18,699 nt of DNA from Oscillospiraceae bacterium (GTDB taxonomy: Bacteria > Bacillota > Clostridia > Christensenellales > Aristaeellaceae): positions 1 to 18,699 of the forward strand of contig JAITDK010000060.1 of assembly GCA_031282605.1 (NCBI GenBank), in the 5' to 3' direction. The notes under the pieces are model-generated. The model saw only the letters and a program-made list of their open reading frames with translations. It made no database searches and had not been told where the DNA came from. Of the stretch, positions 1-6,552 are shown one piece after another. The position numbers and the translations under genes are program-made. How positions within the stretch are numbered: the stretch's first letter is position 1; each line of letters opens with the position of its first letter.

Positions 1-727
1 ACGCCGTCATTGACAGCTTCTGAATCTTCGCGTACGCCATGTCGCGCAGATAGTTCGAGAACAGCGTGCCCGCCCTGGCGTACACCCTTGAGGACAGCAC
101 GTATATCGTCTCGCCTATCGCGCGCGCCAGGAACATAAATCCGGCCAGCAGCATGATCTGCGCCGCAGTCCCTATGCGCGGAGCGAGATACGTATCGATC
201 AGGATGCGGTTCAGCACGGGTATGCTGACATACAAGACGCTGGATATCGCCATGAACGCCTGCGAGAGCAGCACCTCCCGCTTGAATGGCCTTAGCAGCC
301 CCCACGCGCGCTTGAGCAGCCCCGTCTTGCTGAAGCAGAACGGACACACGCGCATACCCTCCGGCAGCGTCTTCCCGCACTTCGGGCAGATCTCCAATTC
401 CACGCCGTCGTCGAACTCCGGTCGTCCCGTCTCGATCGCGTGATTGACGATCTTGCACCACTCGCCTGCCGCCTTCAGCTGAGACATGTCGAACCGCGCC
501 AGCACGCGGTCGGGGGCGTTTTCATAGGTCAGGAATATCAGCGCGCAGCCGACGTTGCCCTGCACCTGCGCTTCCTTCGCCTCTTTCGCCGGTATTGACA
601 GCGTCTCCCTGCCGCCCTCGAACACGGTGACGACGCCCGCCTTGTCGAAGCGCAGCCTGCCGTCCGCCGGATGCATCGATTCGTCCAGTGTAAACGCAAG
701 GTCTATGTGATCCATAGAAACCCCCAT
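1..727 (-). CDS. ABC exporter half-transporter B, N-terminal part (cut by window edge)
   Basis: The minus frame is open from an ATG near 727 to the left edge, so only about 242 N-terminal codons are visible. The first ~105 residues are soluble. A zinc ribbon follows, with two CPxC pairs (CPKC and CPFC; Cys 114, 117, 128 and 131 counted from the 727 start). After that a hydrophobic stretch begins that resembles the first helices of a type I ABC exporter membrane domain (GLLRPFKREVLLSQAFMA, then VSIPVLNRILIDTYLAP). The ATP-binding domain would lie outside the window. The layout matches the full ABC gene two genes upstream, so the pair probably forms a heterodimer (inference). Three in-frame ATGs stand at 739, 727 and 715. 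I prefer 727 because GGAGG lies 5 nt before it. The substrate is unknown. Confidence 0.85.
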   Translation of the reverse strand, partial: MGVSMDHIDLAFTLDESMHPADGRLRFDKAGVVTVFEGGRETLSIPAKEAKEAQVQGNVGCALIFLTYENAPDRVLARFDMSQLKAAGEWCKIVNHAIETGRPEFDDGVELEICPKCGKTLPEGMRVCPFCFSKTGLLKRAWGLLRPFKREVLLSQAFMAISSVLYVSIPVLNRILIDTYLAPRIGTAAQIMLLAGFMFLARAIGETIYVLSSRVYARAGTLFSNYLRDMAYAKIQKLSMTA

Positions 728-744
728 AGAAACCTCCATAGAAA
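712..744 (-). repeat. 12-bp tandem repeat giving three in-frame start codons
   Basis: On the minus strand TTTCTATGG occurs three times at exact 12-nt spacing (plus-strand 736-744, 724-732 and 712-720). Each copy carries an ATG in the frame of ABC half B. The sequence between the first and second copies supplies GGAGG for the second ATG. The sequence between the second and third is GGGGG-like and could serve the third. The duplication therefore copies both a start codon and a possible ribosome binding site without breaking the frame. Confidence 0.85.
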
Positions 745-794
745 CTATAAGTTAACCCCTCCGCCGCCGCGCCAGCGGTGGAACCCGCACGGCA

Positions 795-1352
795 TCAAAA
801 CAAGTACGGCTCCAGCCTCTTCCGGCTCTTCGCGTTCAGCGCCTTCAGCGACGGTATGCGATACCGATTCCCGTCAACGTCGAACATGATCACGTCGTCA
901 TCGGACAACATACGAATGTTCTTGTTGACGTCCTTGACCGCGCACATGCGCGGAGCGGGCGCGCCGGAACCCTGCACGGTCAGTTCAAAATACACATACC
1001 CCAGCTGATCCTTGACCGACTTTACGTCAACGATGTTCGGACAGTAATACCGGCGGTTCAGCTCGGACTCGACCAGCTTGCGCTGATCCGGAGCAAGCCG
1101 GGTCAAGTCGCGCAGAATCGCGATCTCCTTGCCCTCCGCGTCCGCGAGCGAAAGATATTCATTGGGCATACCCAGCGGCAGGGATCGTCTCACCGCCACG
1201 CGCGGGTAGTCCGTGCCCTTATATTTCATCGAGAGGAATCCGCCAAGGGTTTGGGCGAATACCGCTTCCGCCGGGTCTAGGTAACCCAGATCAATAGCGT
1301 CCGACAGGAGCGGCGCGATTGGAGCGGTGGTTAGCGCGTCGGGCATATCCAT
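795..1352 (-). CDS. DUF1854 family protein
   Basis: Soluble protein of about 186 residues matching the DUF1854 pattern as I remember it. The features are an EYLSLADAEGKEI segment, then LAPDQRKLVESELNRRYYCPNI, then a strand-rich part ending in NIRMLSDDDVIMFDVDGNRY and a terminal IPSLKALNAKSRKRL. It has no membrane segment or signal peptide. Family knowledge, from memory: DUF1854 genes sit beside ABC exporter genes, and some homologues are named after an association with cyanophycin metabolism; no biochemical role is established. Here it lies between two ABC half-transporters on the same strand, which suggests a cytoplasmic partner of the exporter (inference). The start is uncertain. ATG 1352 has AGAAAGGG 10 nt upstream; ATG 1373 and GTG 1376 are in frame but have no clear ribosome binding site. 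Confidence 0.85.
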   Translation of the reverse strand: MDMPDALTTAPIAPLLSDAIDLGYLDPAEAVFAQTLGGFLSMKYKGTDYPRVAVRRSLPLGMPNEYLSLADAEGKEIAILRDLTRLAPDQRKLVESELNRRYYCPNIVDVKSVKDQLGYVYFELTVQGSGAPAPRMCAVKDVNKNIRMLSDDDVIMFDVDGNRYRIPSLKALNAKSRKRLEPYLF

Positions 1353-1371
1353 AATGATTCGACCCTTTCTC

Positions 1372-1416
1372 ATCACTTATTTCGTAATCACTTATCGCGT
1401 AATCAGTTACTCCGCG
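1372..1416 (-). repeat. 15-bp tandem repeat at the ABC-A/DUF1854 junction
   Basis: Three consecutive 15-bp units: 1372-1386, 1387-1401 and 1402-1416. The first two differ at 2 positions and the third is more diverged. The third unit covers the stop codon of ABC half A (1407-1409), and the first reaches the earliest possible starts of the DUF1854 gene. The duplication makes up essentially the whole intergenic spacer. Confidence 0.8.
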
Positions 1417-3683
1417 TCCATATTGATGACCTTCAGGCCCTCCATCTGCAGCTTATACAGCTTGAAGTACGCGCCCATCTTGGTCATCAGCTCGCGGTGC
1501 GTTCCCGTCTCTATTACCCTTCCATCCTCTATGACCGCGAGGCTGTCCGCGTCGCGCAGGGTGGATAGGCGGTGCGCTATAGCTATCGTGGTTCTGTTCT
1601 TGCTCAGCGCGGCCAGCGAGGCTTGTATCGCCGCCTCGGTCTCTGTATCCATGGCCGCCGTCGCCTCGTCCAGTATCAATATCTTTGGGTTCTGCAGTAT
1701 CGTCCGCGCGATAGACAGCCGCTGTTTCTCGCCGCCCGATAGATCCTGCCCCCCGGCGCCCACCCGCGTCTCATAACCGTCGGGCAGTTTCATTATGAAC
1801 TCATGAGCCGCCGCCGCCTTTGCCGCTCGGATCACGTCCTCCATACTTGCCCCAGGCTGGGCGTAGCGGACGTTATCCGCTATCGAACCGATAAACAGGT
1901 ATATATCCTGCGAGACGATCCCGATGCCTCCTCTTAGCATGGTCAGCGGCCATTCCTTCACGTTGACGCCGTCGATAGCGATCTCGCCCTCGTTCACGTC
2001 GTACAGGCGCGCTATCAGGTTGGCCAGCGTGGATTTACCCGCGCCCGTCTTGCCCACGATGCCCAGCATCTTGCCCGATTCGACCGTCAAGTCCAGCCCC
2101 TTCAATACGGGCGTGGCGGGATCATACTCAAAACGCGCGTTCTTGACCGTTATGTCGCCGCGTATACCCTTCACGTCCGCGGGATGTTCCGGTTCGGTGA
2201 TGTCGGGTTTCGCGTCGATGATCTCAAATACGCGCTGCGCCGAGTCCACGCACCGCGCCCACCAGTTCGACACCCACGACATAAACTCCAGCGGCCCGTA
2301 CAGCATCTGCAGGTACGCGACGAACGTCAGGAACGAGCCTAACGATAGCTCCCCTTCGACCACCATTACGCCGCCGACCATCGTCACCACGACCTGACCC
2401 AGGAACATGAACAGGTATATCAGCGGAAACGCGGTGAACGCGGCGTTGTTCATCTTCACGTCTATGCCGGCCTGTTTGCCGCCGACCGCCGCGAAACGCT
2501 GGGCTTCGGCGTCCTCGCGCGCGTAGGCCTTGATCACGCGCTGTCCGTTGATCGAGTCGGACAGCATGGAGTTCAGCTGCGCGCCGTACACGAAATTCTT
2601 GTGATGGAACCGCTTGAAGAACCCCCACAGTATCCTGAAGAACACAACGGACAGGGGCAGCACTATCATCACGACGGCGGCCAGCTTCATGCTCATCAGG
2701 CACATCAGCGTCAGCACGCCCGCGAACGTCAGTCCGTTCACAATCAGGTAGGGGAATCCATCTACGAAGAACCAGTAGATATTATTGGCGTCGCGATTGA
2801 TGCGGTTCATCAGCGCGCCCGTGCGCTTGGATGTGTAGAATCCAACCGACAGGCGCTGCATCGCCTCGAATATCCGCATCTTAAGATCGTACACTATCCA
2901 AGGCACCGTGCGCGCCAGCACGAAGCCGTAGAGCATATTAAGCCCCGCGTTCACCGCGCGCACCAGGAATATCAGCGCGACGAACGGCAGGAGCATCGCG
3001 AAGTATGATCCGCCCGGCGTCAAAACCTCGTCGAACAGCATACGGCTGCCTATCTGCGGGGTAAGTATCGACACCGCCGAACCCAGTATCATCACGGCGA
3101 GAACCGCCAGCACCTTGCGCTGATAATGCTTAAAGAATCCCATCAGCCGAAGCGTGATAGAACGCTGATCCATGCAATTGGGGCAGCGCGCGTGCCCGGA
3201 CTCGGGATACCGCCTCCCGCATTTCGGGCAGAAACGATCCGTATCGACCGACACGTCTCGCAGCGCCGGAACGCCCGCCTTGACGTTCTTTACGACCTGC
3301 GCCAGCCTCTCCGCGTCGCCCAGGAAACCGACGGAATAAAGCAGCAGCGCGCGCGCGGAGTCGTCGTCGGTGATCGCGCACAACTGACCGGTTGCGACCA
3401 GCCGATCATTGGTCAATTCCTTTATCCCTTCCAGCGGGATGGATTCAAATGACCGCGAGGCGAACTTCGCGACGATGCGCCGCGCTCCATCCATGCGCGT
3501 CACGATCTCCTCGCCAGTCAGTATAAGCAGCGCGTCGCGGGTGACGGCGGTGTAGGTATCCGCGTGCGCGCCGTCCGCGCCCATATCCGTATGGATCGCG
3601 AACAATATTCCGCCCACGTCAACGCCGTGTTCGCGGAACGCGTCTTCCATGTACTCTGGACAATATCGGGTGAACCGTGCCAT
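1407..3683 (-). CDS. ABC exporter half-transporter A with N-terminal soluble domain and zinc ribbon
   Basis: A 758-residue fused membrane/ATPase protein. Residues 1-150 form a soluble domain I do not recognise. A zinc ribbon follows (CPKC at 152-155, CPNC at 167-170). The six-helix exporter domain spans roughly 188-470. The ATPase domain has Walker A GKTGAGKST at 544-552, a Q-loop SQD near 591, signature LSGGEKQ at 648-654, Walker B ILILDE ending at E673, and the switch His704 in AHRLST. All catalytic residues are present, so it should be an active exporter ATPase. It is about 150-180 residues longer than a typical half-exporter because of the N-terminal extension. The start is firm: AAGGAGG lies about 6 nt before ATG 3683. 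It is the first large gene of the operon with the DUF1854 gene and half B. The family includes lipid, drug and peptide exporters; the substrate cannot be told here. Confidence 0.95.
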   Translation of the reverse strand: MARFTRYCPEYMEDAFREHGVDVGGILFAIHTDMGADGAHADTYTAVTRDALLILTGEEIVTRMDGARRIVAKFASRSFESIPLEGIKELTNDRLVATGQLCAITDDDSARALLLYSVGFLGDAERLAQVVKNVKAGVPALRDVSVDTDRFCPKCGRRYPESGHARCPNCMDQRSITLRLMGFFKHYQRKVLAVLAVMILGSAVSILTPQIGSRMLFDEVLTPGGSYFAMLLPFVALIFLVRAVNAGLNMLYGFVLARTVPWIVYDLKMRIFEAMQRLSVGFYTSKRTGALMNRINRDANNIYWFFVDGFPYLIVNGLTFAGVLTLMCLMSMKLAAVVMIVLPLSVVFFRILWGFFKRFHHKNFVYGAQLNSMLSDSINGQRVIKAYAREDAEAQRFAAVGGKQAGIDVKMNNAAFTAFPLIYLFMFLGQVVVTMVGGVMVVEGELSLGSFLTFVAYLQMLYGPLEFMSWVSNWWARCVDSAQRVFEIIDAKPDITEPEHPADVKGIRGDITVKNARFEYDPATPVLKGLDLTVESGKMLGIVGKTGAGKSTLANLIARLYDVNEGEIAIDGVNVKEWPLTMLRGGIGIVSQDIYLFIGSIADNVRYAQPGASMEDVIRAAKAAAAHEFIMKLPDGYETRVGAGGQDLSGGEKQRLSIARTILQNPKILILDEATAAMDTETEAAIQASLAALSKNRTTIAIAHRLSTLRDADSLAVIEDGRVIETGTHRELMTKMGAYFKLYKLQMEGLKVINMDAE

Positions 3684-3714
3684 ATATCCTCCTTATATTA
3701 TAACAAAACGCAAA

Positions 3715-3741
3715 GACGGCGGGGTCTTTGACCCCGCCGTC
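3715..3741 (-). terminator. Terminator-like hairpin in the leader of the ABC operon
   Basis: A perfect 12-bp inverted repeat (3715-3726 against 3730-3741) with a 3-nt loop, very GC-rich. On the minus strand it is followed by TTTGCGTTTTGTT, a T-rich tract as in an intrinsic terminator. It ends about 30 nt before the ABC-A start codon and lies downstream of the operon promoter, so it fits an attenuator. Simple termination of the upstream small ORF transcript is the alternative. Confidence 0.7.
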
Positions 3742-3757
3742 CAACAACGCTTTTGCC

Positions 3758-3861
3758 GATTGATCGAACCAACGACTATCCGTTGGGATTCAATCTACCT
3801 GCCGCGCCTGATTGCGTGAGCCTCTCGCGCATGTGCGCGGAGGCTTACGCCTATGCGCACA
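3758..3861 (-). promoter_or_regulatory. Three stem-loops in the ABC operon leader
   Basis: Read on the minus strand in order. (a) 3832-3861: outer 7-bp stem TGTGCGC/GCGCACA enclosing AGGC-GTAA-GCCT, a GNRA-type tetraloop; it starts right after the small ORF stop codon. (b) 3813-3831: TGCG/CGCA outer and GAG/CTC inner stem. (c) 3758-3795: GATTGA/TCAATC outer and CCAACG/CGTTGG inner stem with a 6-nt loop. They lie between the leader ORF and the terminator-like hairpin. I do not recognise a known riboswitch class. Confidence 0.55.
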
Positions 3862-3972
3862 CTATAATTCAGTACCTATAAACATAATTTGACGCACAAA
3901 ACTAAAGCGTGCACCTTGCGCCGCAAATAAATTAGTCATACGCCCCAAAGCCCAAATCCGACTGTTCAGCAC
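3862..3972 (-). CDS. 36-residue basic small ORF in the ABC operon leader
   Basis: Starts at GTG 3972 with a near-ideal Shine-Dalgarno AAGGAGG (3980-3986) 7 nt upstream, and ends at TAG 3862-3864. The peptide begins MLNSRIWALGRM, continues TNLFAAQGARFS, and ends FVRQIMFIGTEL. It has four arginines and one acidic residue, with aromatic and aliphatic residues spread throughout and no cysteine. It lies about 45 nt after the predicted transcription start and directly before the leader hairpins. It could be a leader peptide whose translation controls the downstream hairpins, or a small secreted or membrane-active peptide linked to the exporter. I do not recognise the sequence. Support is the strong ribosome binding site and its position, not homology. 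Confidence 0.55.
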   Translation of the reverse strand: MLNSRIWALGRMTNLFAAQGARFSFVRQIMFIGTEL

Positions 3973-4022
3973 GGTGCCGCCTCCTTCTTATGATGATAGC
4001 GCGCATCAAACACGCAATAAAT

Positions 4023-4051
4023 AGTTTACCAGAAAAATGGATGGTTGTCAA
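4023..4051 (-). promoter_or_regulatory. Housekeeping-type promoter of the ABC/DUF1854 operon
   Basis: On the minus strand a perfect -35 TTGACA (4046-4051) is followed by a 17-bp spacer and -10 TAAACT (4023-4028, 4 of 6 matches). The predicted start of transcription is near 4016, about 45 nt before the 36-codon ORF and about 330 nt before ABC half A. Confidence 0.75.
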
Positions 4052-4111
4052 GCAGGCTGATTATTAAGATTGTGTTAAGTTAAGTAACGACCGCCGCGTT
4101 CATTTATTCTG

Positions 4112-4120
4112 TGGTATACT
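4112..4120 (+). promoter_or_regulatory. Extended -10 promoter for lgt
   Basis: TGGTATACT (extended -10 TG plus TATACT, 5 of 6 matches) lies 36 nt before the lgt ATG. No good -35 is visible, which is tolerable for extended -10 promoters. It diverges from the ABC operon promoter about 60 bp away. Confidence 0.45.
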
Positions 4121-4156
4121 ATAACCAATCAGTTACACAGTCAAGCAGGAGGCCTT

Positions 4157-5032
4157 ATGAGCATACCCCCTCTGGGCGGCAGCGCGTTACTGGGCATACC
4201 GTGGTACAGCATACTTATAGTATCGGGGATGGCCGTCGGCGCGTTTCTAGCGATACGCGAGGAGCCGAGGCTTGGTTTGCCGCGCGACAGCGTGCTGGAT
4301 ACGTTACTGCTGGCCATACCGGTGGCGATCATCGGCGCGCGGTTATATTATGTCGCGTTTGAATGGGAGTTGTACAGGGGCGATCCGCTGCGGATACTGC
4401 GGGTGCGCGAGGGCGGGCTGGCGGTGTACGGAGGGATAATCGGCGGGTTGCTGGCCGCGTTCGTCATGTCGCGGATCAAGAGGGTTTCGTTCGCCAAGAT
4501 TCTCGACGCGTGCGCTCCTAGCTTGATGCTGGGTCAGGCGATAGGTCGCTGGGGCAACTACGCCAACATGGAGGCCTATGGGCTGGCGGTCAATGATCCG
4601 CGCTGGCAATGGTTTCCTTTCGCGGTGCGGATACCGATTGACGGCGGCTGGCAATGGTTCATGGCGACGTTCTTTTATGAATCCATATGGTGCTTTATCG
4701 GATTCGTCATACTGCGCGGGATGCGGCGCAGACTCTCCCGTCCCGGCGACGTATTTTTGTGGTATGTGCTGCTGTACGGCGTTGAGCGGACTTTCATTGA
4801 AGGGTTGCGGCTGGACAGTTTGATGTTGGGTTCGACGGGGATTAGGGTGTCGCAGGCGTTGAGCCTGGCGGCGGTGGCGGCTGCGCTGGTTGTGTTTGTG
4901 GTTAGGGGGCTCGCGCGTCCGCGCCTCCGAGAAGTGAACACGCCGCATCCGCGCCTTCGAGAAGTGGACACGCCGCATCCGCGCCTTCGGGAGGGGGACG
5001 CGGCGCATCCGCGCCTTCGGGAAGGGGACTGA
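4157..5032 (+). CDS. lgt: Prolipoprotein diacylglyceryl transferase
   Basis: Integral membrane enzyme that moves a diacylglyceryl group from phosphatidylglycerol to the lipobox cysteine of prolipoproteins. The signature GRWGNYANMEAYG is at 130-142 (the GRxGNxxNxExxG motif). GGLAVYGGIIGG at 86-97 matches the conserved loop holding E. coli His103; the aligned residue here is Tyr91, which I believe also occurs in other Firmicute Lgt proteins. YGVERTFIEGLR near 209-220 matches the conserved arginine/glutamate region. About seven hydrophobic segments are visible. AGGAGG lies 4 nt before the ATG. Oddity: the last ~37 residues are four copies of a PRLRExxxxH unit after the final membrane helix, from a 30-bp DNA repeat. 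They are probably dispensable (inference). Confidence 0.97.
   Translation: MSIPPLGGSALLGIPWYSILIVSGMAVGAFLAIREEPRLGLPRDSVLDTLLLAIPVAIIGARLYYVAFEWELYRGDPLRILRVREGGLAVYGGIIGGLLAAFVMSRIKRVSFAKILDACAPSLMLGQAIGRWGNYANMEAYGLAVNDPRWQWFPFAVRIPIDGGWQWFMATFFYESIWCFIGFVILRGMRRRLSRPGDVFLWYVLLYGVERTFIEGLRLDSLMLGSTGIRVSQALSLAAVAAALVVFVVRGLARPRLREVNTPHPRLREVDTPHPRLREGDAAHPRLREGD
4921..5032 (+). repeat. 30-bp tandem repeat forming the 3' end of lgt
   Basis: Full units at 4921-4950, 4951-4980 and 4981-5010, and a partial fourth at 5011-5032 that holds the lgt stop codon. Units drift gradually: the first two are most alike, as are the last two. The period is a multiple of 3, so the frame is kept and the protein gains 10 residues per copy. 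The GC-rich sequence just after the stop (5034-5046) is the exact reverse complement of 13 bp inside the third unit. Confidence 0.9.
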
Positions 5033-5044
5033 CGTCCCCCTCCC
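5019..5044 (+). terminator. Stem-loop over the lgt stop codon
   Basis: An 11-bp stem with one mismatch (5019-5029 against 5034-5044) has the 4-nt loop TGAC, so the lgt stop codon TGA sits in the loop. No T-tract follows, so this is a weak terminator or 3'-end stabiliser at best. The right arm can pair even better with the third repeat unit (13 bp). The remaining spacer to 5182 is C/G-rich and holds no gene that I can support. Confidence 0.35.
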
Positions 5045-5182
5045 GACCTCCCCCTGGGGCTTGGAACGAGGGAACGGGGTGGCGGGGAGACACAACCTTA
5101 AAGCGCTTCCGATCCAGAGGTCGGACAACGTCCCGCCGCAGCGAACGGCCGAATATCACGCGTCGCAGCCTCCAACTTCGCC

Positions 5183-6259
5183 CTACGCGTTCCAATCCCT
5201 CCTCGTGTTCGCCTTGGATATCTCTTTGAATCGTTTAGTTTTCGCCCGCAGGTACGCCGCCTTATCCTGAGCGAATTTCGTCTCCTTCTGCAGGTTGATA
5301 TAGCTTCGCCATCGTTCCTCGGTCAGCTCGCCGGATTGAATGGCGGCTCGGATCGCGCATCCCGGCTCGCGTTCATGGCTGCAGTCGGAGAAGCGGCACC
5401 CGCGCGCCAGCATTTCCTCTACATCAGGGAACGTCATATCTATTCCCTCGCCGGCGTCCCACATGCCCAGTTCGCGCATCCCCGGCGTGTCGATAATCAT
5501 CGCGCCCCAGGGCAAGCGGATCATCTGTCTATGGGTTGTGGTATGCCGGCCGTGTGCGTCGTCCTCGCGGATCGCGTTTACGCGCATGACGTCGCCGCAG
5601 GACAGCGCGTTGACCAGGCTAGACTTGCCCGCGCCGGATGAGCCGAGCAGCACCGCCGTCGTGCTGGGCTTCATTATCGCTCGGACGGCGTCCATGCCCA
5701 GTCCGGTCACGACGCTGACAGCGATTACTTCCACGCCGGGCACTGCGGCTTTGACAGTTTCAACAGTAAGCGTGAAATCATCCGCCAGGTCGGCCTTTGT
5801 GAGCGCGACGACTGGGATTGCGCCGCTCTGCCAGGCTTGCGATAGGTAACGCTCCAGCCGCGCCATGTTGAGATCACGATTCATCGACGTAACGATAAAG
5901 CAGATATCGAAATTTGCCGCGATAGCCTGTTCATGCACCGCTTTCTGATACTGCGACCGCGCCCGGTCGTTTCCGGCGCGCCTGACGAATAACGAGAAGC
6001 GCGGCAGCGTACGGATAATTATGCGGTCGCCGTCCATCGCTGGGTCGTTCTCCCGCAGCGTGACGAAATCTCCGACGGTCGGGTACGTTTCAGGGTCTAT
6101 GTCGTAGTAAGCGCCGCCCTTCAACCGTCCGAACGCGGCGCCATTCGCTGTTATTAATTCATATCGTTCGCGCAGTACGGCTGTCACGCGCGCCGGTTCG
6201 CCTGTGTCATTCTGGGCTGCCATCGTTGGGGTCAGCCCGTATTCCCGTAAATCGATCAA
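5183..6259 (-). CDS. rsgA: Small ribosomal subunit assembly GTPase RsgA
   Basis: Circularly permuted GTPase that acts late in 30S subunit maturation. Counting from the TTG start (358 residues): an N-terminal OB-fold region; G4 TKAD at 154-157; P-loop GSSGAGKS at 206-213; the TTTHRQ switch I region; G3 DTPG at 257-260; and the zinc site C288-x4-C293-x-H295-x5-C301, spaced exactly as in RsgA proteins. The start is TTG 6259 because AGGAGG lies 7 nt before it. A reading from 6304 would translate the ribosome binding site as LGGES. A single-gene unit on the minus strand, preceded by a long leader with a terminator-like hairpin. Confidence 0.96.
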   Translation of the reverse strand: MIDLREYGLTPTMAAQNDTGEPARVTAVLRERYELITANGAAFGRLKGGAYYDIDPETYPTVGDFVTLRENDPAMDGDRIIIRTLPRFSLFVRRAGNDRARSQYQKAVHEQAIAANFDICFIVTSMNRDLNMARLERYLSQAWQSGAIPVVALTKADLADDFTLTVETVKAAVPGVEVIAVSVVTGLGMDAVRAIMKPSTTAVLLGSSGAGKSSLVNALSCGDVMRVNAIREDDAHGRHTTTHRQMIRLPWGAMIIDTPGMRELGMWDAGEGIDMTFPDVEEMLARGCRFSDCSHEREPGCAIRAAIQSGELTEERWRSYINLQKETKFAQDKAAYLRAKTKRFKEISKANTRRDWNA

Positions 6260-6303
6260 CGATTCTCCTCCTAAAAACGTGCATAAAAATGTATACAAAA
6301 ACA

Positions 6304-6342
6304 CCGCAGATCAAGCAGCCTTCTCGCGGCTGCAATCTGCGG
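6304..6342 (-). terminator. Terminator-like hairpin before rsgA
   Basis: Two stacked perfect stems: CCGCAGAT/ATCTGCGG (6304-6311, 6335-6342) and GCAGCC/GGCTGC (6315-6320, 6328-6333). On the minus strand TGTTTTTGT follows at once. It sits about 45 nt before the rsgA start and downstream of a candidate promoter, so it may work as an attenuator. It could instead terminate read-through from the uronate operon. Confidence 0.7.
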
Positions 6343-6413
6343 ATCATCACGGTGCGCCAACAAACAAAGGCGCGCCGCTGCCATGCAGTGACTCCCGAAA
6401 GGTTACTAGTTTC

Positions 6414-6433
6414 GCGGACGGCCAGCCGTCCGC
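6414..6433 (-). promoter_or_regulatory. Perfect GC-rich hairpin in the rsgA leader
   Basis: An 8-bp perfect stem, GCGGACGG/CCGTCCGC on the plus strand, with a 4-nt loop and no T-tract on either strand. On the minus strand it starts about 9 nt after the stop of the 13-codon leader ORF, a plausible pause or folding element between that ORF and the terminator-like hairpin. Confidence 0.4.
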
Positions 6434-6441
6434 TTATTCAG

Positions 6442-6483
6442 TTACGTGCAAACAACCTTCTTCATATAAACTACCCTCATCAT
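6442..6483 (-). CDS. 13-residue possible leader peptide upstream of rsgA
   Basis: ATG 6483 has AAGGGAG (6490-6496) 6 nt upstream and the frame ends at TAA 6442-6444. The predicted peptide is MMRVVYMKKVVCT. A second ATG at 6480 is in frame. It lies between a candidate promoter and two hairpins, in the same order as the leader ORF of the ABC operon. At this length chance is a serious alternative. Only the ribosome binding site and position support it. Confidence 0.35.
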   Translation of the reverse strand: MMRVVYMKKVVCT

Positions 6484-6552
6484 CGTCAACTCCCTTCATG
6501 CGAGCAGGATGTTCAGTTACGCGACGCGGAACGTATCCTTTACGTCAATGTT

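Noticed and set aside
2224..2703. 159-codon minus-strand frame inside ABC half A
   Set aside because: It overlaps the ABC gene in another frame, has Arg/Gly-rich shadow composition and no ribosome binding site.
3694..3699. TATAAT just before the ABC-A ribosome binding site (minus strand)
   Set aside because: No -35 at a workable distance and it would start transcription at the ribosome binding site; more likely part of the T-rich tail after the terminator-like hairpin.
3755..3795. Possible tRNA T-arm (GGTTCGATC on the minus strand)
   Set aside because: No acceptor stem, D-arm or anticodon arm can be built around it; the bases are better explained by the GATTGA/TCAATC and CCAACG/CGTTGG hairpin.
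3968..3986. T-box-like GGCGGCACCGTG on the minus strand
   Set aside because: It resembles the T-box GGTGGNACCGCG string, but it is explained by the Shine-Dalgarno and GTG start of the small ORF. No terminator follows directly, and the operon is not for amino acid metabolism or a tRNA synthetase.
4343..5128. Long open frames antisense to lgt
   Set aside because: They lie fully opposite a well-supported lgt, have low-complexity Arg/Pro composition, and exist because the 30-bp repeat and high GC keep several frames open.
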